DNA from: Chitinophagales bacterium
Lineage (GTDB): Bacteria; Bacteroidota; Bacteroidia; Chitinophagales; Chitinophagaceae
NCBI GenBank assembly: GCA_025353485.1
Contig: JANXQO010000040.1
Location: forward strand, 1 to 46,197
DNA: 46,197 nucleotides
Direction of reading: 5' to 3'
Part shown: in pieces, positions 40,221-46,197 of the stretch
Position numbering within the stretch: position 1 is the first letter of the stretch
How the letters are laid out: each line of letters begins with the position of its first letter
The notes under the pieces: model-generated
The model's database searches: none
Seen by the model: only the letters and a program-made list of their open reading frames with translations
What the model was told of the DNA's origin: nothing
Program-made: the position numbers and the translations under genes

Positions 40221-42569
40221 TTATTCTGCTTTACCTTCTGTTGATTCTTTTGTGTCTTCAGCTTTAACTTCTGGAACTGCATTAGCTTCTGCAGCAAGTT
40301 CAGCAACTTCTGACTTAACATCTGCAACTTCTGTATTCTCTGCTTTAACTTTTGTTGTTTCTTCAGTCTTTGCTTTCTTCGCTCTTGGAGCTTTAGCAGG
40401 TTTAATTTCAGCAACTTCTATTTGGTCCCGATGGCTATCGGGATCAGTTTTTACTTCTGCAACATCAGTAGTAGCTTCAGCTTTAACTTCGGGAACTTCT
40501 GTCTTCACTTCGGTTGCCGGAGCTTCAGTTTTCACTTCAGCTTTTGGAGTTTCTTTAATTTCAGGAGCTTCAGTTTTTGCTTCTGCTTTCTTTGCATTTG
40601 CTTCACCTTCGTCATCCATCTTTTTCTTAAGATCTGCCAATGCACTTAAGTCACCCAGGGTAGTTTTCTCAACTTTACTTTGAATGTTCTTAACTGCTTT
40701 TTTTGTGCTCTCGTTTTCAGCTCTTTTCTCTTTAAACTCAGCCTGCTTTTCTTCTTCCTGTGCCTGCTGCCAAATTTTGCTATGACTTAAAATGATTTTT
40801 TTATCATTACGGTCAAATTCGATAACCATAAATTGAGCGATCTCATCAACACCTATCGTTTTTTCATCTTCTTTAAATAAATGACGGGCAGGTGCAAAGC
40901 CTTCTAATCCATAAGGAAGCTGAACGCTTGCTCCTTTATCATCTCTTCTTGTAACGGTTCCTTCATGTATGCTTCCAACAAAAAATGTTTCTTCCAATGA
41001 ATTCCATGGATCTTCTTCAATTTGCTTATGGCCTAACTGTAGCTTACGGTTATCTTTATCAATACTCATGATAACCACATCAATTTCGTTACCTGTTTTG
41101 GTGTACTCGTTAGGGTTGTTAAAACGCTTAAGCCAGCTTAGATCGCTGATGTGTATCATACCACCAATGCCGGGAGATAATTCAACAAATACACCGTAAG
41201 GAGTGATGTTTTTCACAAGGCCCTTATGCCTGCTTCCCTGGGGGAATTGTGTTTCAATACTGCTCCATGGGTCTTGAGTCATTTGCTTTATGGAAAGACT
41301 CATCTTGCGATCTTCTTTACTAAGTGTTACCACTTTTGCTTCATGCTCATCGCCAAGTTTAAAAAATTCTTTTGCATTGATTGGTGTGTTAGCCCAGGTA
41401 ATTTCACTTACGTGAACCAGGCCTTCAACACCAGGAAAAATTTCTAAGAATGCGCCGTAATCCTCAATGTTAACCACTTTACCTTTTACCACTTCACCTT
41501 CTTTAATGTTCTCAGGTAATGTATCCCATGGGTGTGGAGTTAATTGTTTTAAACCAAGACTGATACGTTTTTTATCATCATCAAAATCTAACACAACCAC
41601 ATTCAATTTCTGATCGAGTTTCAATACTTCTGTTGGATGATTAATACGTCCCCAACTTATGTCAGTTATGTACAACAATCCGTCTAAGCCGCCAAGGTCA
41701 AGGAATGCACCAAAATCAGTAATGTTCTTGATAGTTCCTTCCAGCACTTGTCCTTTCTCCAGCTTGCCCATAATTTCAGCACGCTGTTGTTCAATATCAC
41801 TTTCAATTAATGCCTTGTGAGATACAACGGCATTTTTAATTGTCTCATTTATTTTAACTACTTTAAACTCCATTGTTTTACCAACAAACTGATCGTAATC
41901 AGTAACCGGCTTAACATCAATTTGAGAACCCGGTAAAAATGTTTCCATTCCAAAAACATCAACAATAAGTCCGCCTTTGGTTTTGCTGGTAACAGTACCC
42001 GTAACAATTTCACCAGTCTTATGCATCTCAACAATACGTTGCCATGCACGGGTAGTACGGGCTTGTTTGCGGCTAAGATGAAGATTGCCTTCCCTGTCTT
42101 CTTTTTCAGCAACAAGCACTTCCACTTCATCACCCACTTTTAAGTTTGGAATATCACGAAATTCGTTAAGAGAAACTAAACCATCGCTTTTAAAACCAAT
42201 GTTTACAACAACATCTGTTTTGGTAAGCGCAACTACAATACCATTGATCATTTCACCATCATTGATCTGCTTAAAAGTATTTTCATAAACATGATCATAC
42301 TTATCTTTTTCCTCTTTGCTATAACTTGTTACATTACGCTTGTCTACACTCCAGTCAAAATCATCATGAGGAGTTTGAACAGGGGGAGCAAATGGTTCTT
42401 TTTTTTCTGCAGCCGGTTGTTCAGCTACAGCAGTTTCTGAAGTTTCAGTTTGTGAAGTTTGTTCAGCACTTTGTTCAGAAGCCTCAACAGATGGATTTGG
42501 TGTTGCTGTATCCTGAGTGTTATCAGAATTCTGTTCATCAGCATTTTGGTTAATAATATCGTTACTCAT
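40221..42569 (-). CDS. rpsA: 30S ribosomal protein S1
   Basis: The 782-residue protein has six S1 RNA-binding domains, beginning at GEMINGIVVALTKTDVVVNI, GEIVTGTVTSKTKGGLIVDV, GQVLEGTIKNITDFGAFLDL, GEVVKGKVVNIEDYGAFLEI, GSRHKGLVKNITPYGVFVEL and GSIHEGTVTRRDDKGASVQL. It binds mRNA and helps load it on the 30S subunit, important in a phylum without Shine-Dalgarno sites. An acidic Gln/Ser/Thr-rich N-terminal ~70 residues and a ~150-residue Ala/Lys/Glu tail (repeats such as EVKTEAP, EVKAE) make it longer than E. coli S1 (557). The tail holds a palindrome-encoded DPDSHRD. A TACCTTTG promoter box lies upstream and a strong terminator downstream. Confidence 0.96.
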   Translation of the reverse strand: MSNDIINQNADEQNSDNTQDTATPNPSVEASEQSAEQTSQTETSETAVAEQPAAEKKEPFAPPVQTPHDDFDWSVDKRNVTSYSKEEKDKYDHVYENTFKQINDGEMINGIVVALTKTDVVVNIGFKSDGLVSLNEFRDIPNLKVGDEVEVLVAEKEDREGNLHLSRKQARTTRAWQRIVEMHKTGEIVTGTVTSKTKGGLIVDVFGMETFLPGSQIDVKPVTDYDQFVGKTMEFKVVKINETIKNAVVSHKALIESDIEQQRAEIMGKLEKGQVLEGTIKNITDFGAFLDLGGLDGLLYITDISWGRINHPTEVLKLDQKLNVVVLDFDDDKKRISLGLKQLTPHPWDTLPENIKEGEVVKGKVVNIEDYGAFLEIFPGVEGLVHVSEITWANTPINAKEFFKLGDEHEAKVVTLSKEDRKMSLSIKQMTQDPWSSIETQFPQGSRHKGLVKNITPYGVFVELSPGIGGMIHISDLSWLKRFNNPNEYTKTGNEIDVVIMSIDKDNRKLQLGHKQIEEDPWNSLEETFFVGSIHEGTVTRRDDKGASVQLPYGLEGFAPARHLFKEDEKTIGVDEIAQFMVIEFDRNDKKIILSHSKIWQQAQEEEKQAEFKEKRAENESTKKAVKNIQSKVEKTTLGDLSALADLKKKMDDEGEANAKKAEAKTEAPEIKETPKAEVKTEAPATEVKTEVPEVKAEATTDVAEVKTDPDSHRDQIEVAEIKPAKAPRAKKAKTEETTKVKAENTEVADVKSEVAELAAEANAVPEVKAEDTKESTEGKAE
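40426..40443. repeat. Palindromic element inserted in frame in the S1 tail
   Basis: TCCCGATGGCTATCGGGA is a 7-bp inverted repeat with a GGCT loop. It encodes DPDSHRD in the middle of an otherwise Ala/Glu/Lys/Val tail, where Asp-Ser-His-Arg stands out. The same type of CCCGAT...ATCGGG palindrome is, from memory, common in Bacteroidota genomes. Confidence 0.65.
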
Positions 42570-42601
42570 TTTATAATCCCAACGGTTTTAAATTGGGAGG
42601 G

Positions 42602-42609
42602 CAAAGGTA
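42602..42609 (-). promoter_or_regulatory. rpsA promoter box
   Basis: TACCTTTG on the minus strand (42609-42602) matches TAnnTTTG exactly and would start transcription near 42598, giving a leader of about 28 bases before the rpsA ATG at 42569. No clear -33 element was found. Confidence 0.45.
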
Positions 42610-42711
42610 GCGAAAATCGGGTAAAAATGGAAAGAGAAAGTTGATTAAGATTAGGACTTATTCTATAGGTTGACTTGATTAAATTTGCCTGTTGAATGAT
42701 TAAAATTGAAT

Positions 42712-43080
42712 CTAATCAAAAATTTTAATATATAAACTTATTGCAAGAGATATCAAAATAAAAATCGTAACTAATGTCCAGACTGAAAGCCCAAGTAATA
42801 TACAAACTAAAATGATAATAGCTAAGCAAATAACTCCGATAAAACAACTTTTATTAGAATTTTTTTCTGGTTCTTGTTGAGAAAAATTAGGTTTATAATT
42901 CTTATAAAAACCTGAATTTATTCGTGCATTTTCTTCAGCATTTAAATCGAATATACCACTGCCTTTACACTTGAGGCAAGTAATGTATCTTTTCTTACTA
43001 AATAAACTTTCCAAACGAGTGTCTAAAATACTTCCAGTTCCTCCGCAATCTGGACAATGAATAAGTCTTTCTTCCAACAT
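42712..43080 (-). CDS. Zinc-ribbon membrane protein of unknown function
   Basis: The 122-residue protein begins with two DnaJ-type CxxCxGxG motifs (HCPDCGGTG and TCLKCKGSG), which together would bind one zinc ion. A polar linker (~50-80) follows, then two closely spaced transmembrane helices (IGVICLAIIILVCILLGLSV and WTLVTIFILISLAISLYI). It is probably anchored in the inner membrane with the zinc domain in the cytoplasm. No partner is obvious. It lies upstream of rpsA on the same strand but is separated from it by the rpsA promoter. Confidence 0.78.
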   Translation of the reverse strand: MLEERLIHCPDCGGTGSILDTRLESLFSKKRYITCLKCKGSGIFDLNAEENARINSGFYKNYKPNFSQQEPEKNSNKSCFIGVICLAIIILVCILLGLSVWTLVTIFILISLAISLYIKIFD

Positions 43081-43222
43081 AATTAAAGTCTTATCTATAA
43101 ATAAAAATGAATTACCTATACAATATTTTTTAATCCCTGAAAATAACTATGGTTGTAAATCACATCAAACTTCATAAATATACTTTGTTATTTCCTAAAT
43201 TGCATACCGTTTTGTTCCTCAA

Positions 43223-44002
43223 ATGATTTTTATGAAGCGATGGATCGCAAGTTTGCAACAGACAAAAGTTGTAAAATCTATACTCTATTTTATCGTCGGG
43301 ATATTTAGTTATCCCGGACTTGCTATCATCAATAAATTAAAAATTTCCGGCACAGAAAATCTAAAGAACCTCCCTAAAAAAAATGTTTTATTTGTAAGCA
43401 ATCATCAAACTTACTTTGCTGATGTTATAACCTTCCTTCACATTTTCAGCGCTGTAAAATGGGGTAAGGAGAACAGGCTAGGCATTCCGTATTATCTTTT
43501 AAACCCTTTTACCCGTGTATATTTTGTTGCTGCAGAAGAAACTATGGGGAGCAGTTTAATAAGCCGTTTTTTCAGGATGGCGGGATGTGTAACTGTAAAA
43601 CGTACATGGAATAAAGATTCGAAAGAAGTAAGAAAGGGATTGAATCCCGGCGATACACGCAATATTGCAAAGGCACTGGAAGATAACTGGGTAATAACTT
43701 TTCCGCAGGGAACTACAAAACCATTTGCCCCCGGCAGAAAAGGAGCCGCCTTTTTGATAAAACATAATAAATCAATTGTTGTACCTGTTGTGATAAACGG
43801 ATTTTGGAGGGCCTTTAATAAAAAGGGATTGAAATTAAAAAAGAGAGGTTCTTTGTTGAGTATAAAATTTAAAGAGCCTTTGCAGATTAATTATGATGAT
43901 AGCCTTGATGTAATTCTTCAACAGGTAATGGATGCCATTGAGCAAAGTAAAAAATTTATGTGGCAGAGTAGAGACAGGGCATGCCCTGTCTCTACGAATT
44001 AA
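43223..44002 (+). CDS. Lysophospholipid acyltransferase (PlsC-like)
   Basis: The 259-residue protein has the PlsC/LPLAT motifs: FVSNHQTYFAD (H-x4-D, His61 and Asp66), NRLGIPYYLLNPFTRVYFVA, and ITFPQGTTKPFAPGRKGAAFL (motif III, with FPQGT instead of FPEGT) and VVPVVINGFW (motif IV). It should acylate lysophosphatidate or a related lipid at the inner membrane; the precise acceptor is unknown. An in-frame ATG at 43232 is an equally good start. The last ~12 residues (QSRDRACPVSTN) are encoded by a perfect 28-base palindrome and look like an addition. The gene overlaps the convergent thioesterase by 11 bases. Confidence 0.88.
   Translation: MIFMKRWIASLQQTKVVKSILYFIVGIFSYPGLAIINKLKISGTENLKNLPKKNVLFVSNHQTYFADVITFLHIFSAVKWGKENRLGIPYYLLNPFTRVYFVAAEETMGSSLISRFFRMAGCVTVKRTWNKDSKEVRKGLNPGDTRNIAKALEDNWVITFPQGTTKPFAPGRKGAAFLIKHNKSIVVPVVINGFWRAFNKKGLKLKKRGSLLSIKFKEPLQINYDDSLDVILQQVMDAIEQSKKFMWQSRDRACPVSTN
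43968..43995. repeat. Perfect 28-base palindrome shared by two convergent gene ends
   Basis: GTAGAGACAGGGCA (43968-43981) is followed by its exact reverse complement TGCCCTGTCTCTAC (43982-43995). It encodes the C-terminal tail of the acyltransferase (RDRACPVS) and, on the other strand, the TAG stop of the thioesterase. The sequence resembles a dispersed Bacteroidota palindrome, from memory. Confidence 0.85.
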
Positions 44003-44504
44003 ACAAAGCCTTTAACTCTGCAGCATCTTCGGGTTTCATTTTTCCTCCTAAGATCAGCCTGATTTGGCGACGGCGCAATGCGCCTTCAAATAAATTCTTT
44101 TCTTCTTCTGTTTCAGGCTCTGCAGAAGGAACTGCTTTAGGTTTTCCATGTGGGTTGAGGGCTACAAAAGTGTAATATGCTTCATTACTTTTATACCTGT
44201 GTTGGCGGATAATATCTTCTCCCCATACATTTAAATGAACTTCCATACTTGTATTAAAAGCCCTTGTTACTTTGGCTTCAATATGTACAACATTGCCCAG
44301 TTTTATTGGGTTGGTAAACGAAATATTATCCACGGATGCAGTAACTACAGGAGCGCCGCAATGTTTGGTAGCTGAAAGTGCAGCGCCTATATCCATCCAG
44401 TACATAAGCCTGCCACCCATTAAATTGCCGAAAGTATTGGTATCATTTGGCAGTACAAGCTCAGTCATTATAATTAAACTCTCTGCAGATTTTTTGCCTT
44501 CCAT
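43992..44504 (-). CDS. Acyl-CoA thioesterase (hotdog fold, YciA-like)
   Basis: The 170-residue protein has the hotdog thioesterase core: LPNDTNTFGNLMGGRLMYWM with the catalytic Asp of MDIGAALSATKH, then VVTASVDNISFTNPIKLGNV and the strand HIEAKVTRAFNTSMEVHLNV. It hydrolyses acyl-CoA to free acid and CoA in the cytoplasm; chain-length preference cannot be read. The C-terminal region (EEEKNLFEGALRRRQIRLIL) is a family-typical helix. Its stop codon (TAG) is supplied by the palindrome at 43968-43995. Confidence 0.92.
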   Translation of the reverse strand: MEGKKSAESLIIMTELVLPNDTNTFGNLMGGRLMYWMDIGAALSATKHCGAPVVTASVDNISFTNPIKLGNVVHIEAKVTRAFNTSMEVHLNVWGEDIIRQHRYKSNEAYYTFVALNPHGKPKAVPSAEPETEEEKNLFEGALRRRQIRLILGGKMKPEDAAELKALFNS

Positions 44505-44602
44505 TTTGTAAAGATAACTATCAGCAATTAGTAATCAGTTGCTACAAATCTTATTTGGTTATTAATACCCGATGACTGAATTTCGGTTTCCAAATTTTTA
44601 GA

Positions 44603-45811
44603 ATGATATCATTTGATAATACCGAATCTGCATTTGCTTACAAAACGAATAAAGAATTAAAAAAGGCAAATTTTCTTTTTTCTGCAATGGATATAGGATG
44701 GCTTGTAAAAGCGGGAACACGCCTTACACCATGGGCCCTGAAGGCCCATCTTCCTATAAATGGTTTATTGCGTAATACAATCTTTAAACAATTTGTTGGA
44801 GGAGAATCTTTACAGGAAACAGCAAAAATTGCTGATAAATTATCTCAATATAATGTGCAGGTAATTTTAGATTATGGTGTAGAAGGTAAAGAAGGTGAGC
44901 AGAATTTTGATAATGCTGCTGCTGAATTTATTAAAGTTATTCAATACGCAGCAACCCAGCCAAACATACCTTTTATGAGTATCAAGCTTACGGGTATTAT
45001 CAGGTTTGAGTTACTGGAAAAACTGGATGCTGCTGCAGATAATAAAAGTGGTGTTGAGGGAAGGATAAATATTGATGTGTTAGATGCTGATGAAAAAGAA
45101 GAATGGCAAAGAGTAGTTAACCGTTTAATAAAGATCTGCGAAGCAGCGCAAAGAAACAATGTAGGTGTTTTGATAGATGCTGAAGAAACATGGATACAGG
45201 ACCCTGTGGATGCACTTACCATGCAGATGATGCAAAAATATAATTTTACAAAAATTGTTGTGTATAATACTATCCAGCTTTACAGGCACGACCGTCTTCA
45301 ATTTTTAAAAGACAGTTTAGTAGAAGCACAAAATAAAAATTTTATTTTAGGAGCAAAGCTGGTTAGAGGCGCTTACATGGAAAAAGAAAGAAAGCGGGCA
45401 GCAGCAATGAATTATCCGTCACCCATTCAACCTGATAAAGAAAGCTGTGATAAAGGGTATAATGAAGCAATAGAATTTTGCATTGAGCATCTTGATAAAT
45501 TATTTCTGATCGTTGCCTCTCACAACGAATACAGCAATTTGTATACTACACAACTTCTTCAACAAAAGAATTTACCGCTAAATCATTCCCGTGTACATTT
45601 TTCACAATTGCTGGGCATGAGTGATAACATTACTTTTAACCTTGCAAAAGCTGGTTGTTCTGTAAGTAAATATTTACCTTTTGGCCCGCTGAAAGATGTT
45701 ATACCTTATTTAATGAGAAGAGCCCAGGAAAATTCTTCCGTAAGCGGTCATACAGGAAGGGAATTACAATTGATAAAAAAAGAATTGCAAAGAAGAGGGA
45801 GAAATAAGTGA
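44603..45811 (+). CDS. Proline dehydrogenase
   Basis: The 402-residue protein is a stand-alone PRODH barrel: VQVILDYGVEGKEGEQNFDN, MSIKLTGIIRFELL, GVLIDAEETWIQDPVDALTM, NTIQLYRHDRLQFL, FILGAKLVRGAYMEKERKRA (FAD and substrate Arg/Lys), ASHNEYS, and the closing PYLMRRAQENSSVSGHTGRE with the paired-arginine carboxylate-binding motif. It oxidises proline to pyrroline-5-carboxylate with FAD, passing electrons to quinone at the membrane. The dehydrogenase for the second step is not in the window. Its length is typical of the Bacteroidota and eukaryote-like form. Confidence 0.93.
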   Translation: MISFDNTESAFAYKTNKELKKANFLFSAMDIGWLVKAGTRLTPWALKAHLPINGLLRNTIFKQFVGGESLQETAKIADKLSQYNVQVILDYGVEGKEGEQNFDNAAAEFIKVIQYAATQPNIPFMSIKLTGIIRFELLEKLDAAADNKSGVEGRINIDVLDADEKEEWQRVVNRLIKICEAAQRNNVGVLIDAEETWIQDPVDALTMQMMQKYNFTKIVVYNTIQLYRHDRLQFLKDSLVEAQNKNFILGAKLVRGAYMEKERKRAAAMNYPSPIQPDKESCDKGYNEAIEFCIEHLDKLFLIVASHNEYSNLYTTQLLQQKNLPLNHSRVHFSQLLGMSDNITFNLAKAGCSVSKYLPFGPLKDVIPYLMRRAQENSSVSGHTGRELQLIKKELQRRGRNK

Positions 45812-45862
45812 TAAGTGATAAGGCATAAGGAATAAGAAAGTGTACTCACCACTCATTACTCA
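45812..45862. repeat. Low-complexity repeat between proline dehydrogenase and pdeM
   Basis: GTGATAAGTGATAAGGCATA and then ACTCACCACTCATTACTCAC form purine-rich and pyrimidine-rich halves that can partly pair. The element fills the gap between two convergent genes, like similar low-complexity words at about 9615-9650 and 26675-26712. Confidence 0.5.
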
Positions 45863-46197
45863 CTACTGAATCTTTACAATCTTATTTTCTACCAAAGCAA
45901 ATACTTTGTCGCCCCGCTTGGGTTTTATTTTATAAGTGCCGGTAAAGCGGCTGAATGCAGGTAGTATCGCATGATCTTTAGTAAAATAGAAACAGGGAAA
46001 ATGTAATTCCTGTCTTCCGGTTCCGCTCATACTAATACCGGGATGCACATGCCCCGAAAAAGTAAAGTTGGTGTTAGATCCTTCCTCATCGCAGGTTTCA
46101 TTAATGTCATGCGTAAAGCAAAAATTCTTTACTGATAATTTTTGTTTGGTTATTTCAATATCAGATTCTTTATAAAATTTTTTTGCAAGAATATCAT
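45863..46197 (-). CDS. pdeM: Ligase-associated DNA damage response endonuclease PdeM (partial, 3' part)
   Basis: The frame enters from the right edge and ends in TGA at 45863-45865, giving the last ~110 residues. It has VKNFCFTHD, then NTNFTFSGHVHPGISMSGTG with the metallophosphoesterase GHxH motif, RQELHFPCFYF, ILPAFSRFTGTYKIKPKRGD and KVFALVENKIV. This is the pattern of PdeM (TIGR04123 from memory), a calcineurin-like phosphoesterase found with a DNA ligase and helicase. The start lies outside the window. Confidence 0.88.
   Translation of the reverse strand, partial: DILAKKFYKESDIEITKQKLSVKNFCFTHDINETCDEEGSNTNFTFSGHVHPGISMSGTGRQELHFPCFYFTKDHAILPAFSRFTGTYKIKPKRGDKVFALVENKIVKIQ

Noticed and set aside
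40160-40683. Lys/Leu/Gln-rich and Ser/Ala-rich open frames overlapping the end of rpsA
   Set aside because: They are other-frame readings of the repetitive S1 tail.

Overview
The window comes from a member of the Bacteroidota, most likely the Chitinophagia/Chitinophagaceae. The evidence is a full-length SprA (type IX secretion translocon), a large PKD-type protein with the gliding/T9SS C-terminal sorting domain, TAnnTTTG promoter boxes, near-absence of Shine-Dalgarno sites, AT-rich sequence, and many short dispersed palindromes of the kind seen in this phylum. No database search was possible; family names come from motif recognition.

Layout. 1-430: the 3' end of a 23S rRNA, a 5S rRNA and a clear terminator. 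575-6096: an unknown acidic protein, two secreted amidohydrolases and a diacylglycerol-kinase-like lipid kinase. A truncated second copy of the kinase shows that a divergent amidohydrolase/kinase pair was probably duplicated. 6165-11250: housekeeping metabolism (isocitrate dehydrogenase with a frameshift, GNAT acetyltransferase, trans-sulfuration enzyme, DinB protein, FabH). 11596-19383: ruvA followed by the 2391-residue sprA. 19625-28964: membrane and secreted proteins, an SDR, the T9SS cargo protein, an alpha/beta hydrolase, a DUF4105 membrane protein, IMP dehydrogenase and a SlyD-like isomerase.

29284-33967 is an accessory block, all on the minus strand. In transcription order it is HigB-like toxin, HigA fused to an ImmA/IrrE metallopeptidase, AIPR-family abortive infection protein, two tandem PF10107-like endonuclease paralogues and a 69-residue protein. 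It looks like a phage-defence cassette with its own toxin-antitoxin control, and the combination may be undescribed. 34118-36360 returns to core genes (NamZ-type muramidase, Fmt).

36423-40069 is a second accessory block, partly decayed. It contains an unknown short gene, a flavoprotein remnant and a minus-strand cassette of J-domain coiled-coil protein, WG-repeat protein and HEPN-like protein. The first two genes of that cassette are broken by in-frame TAA codons and a frameshift. 40221-46197 holds ribosomal protein S1, a zinc-ribbon membrane protein, an acyltransferase, a thioesterase, proline dehydrogenase and the 3' part of pdeM.

A second theme is repetitive DNA. Several families of short GC-rich palindromes sit between genes, and at least five lie in frame inside conserved genes (GNAT, trans-sulfuration enzyme, alpha/beta hydrolase, Fmt, S1), adding short peptides much as Rickettsia palindromic elements do. 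Another palindrome supplies the stop codon of a thioesterase and the tail of an acyltransferase. A MITE-like inverted-repeat element abuts the guaB stop codon.
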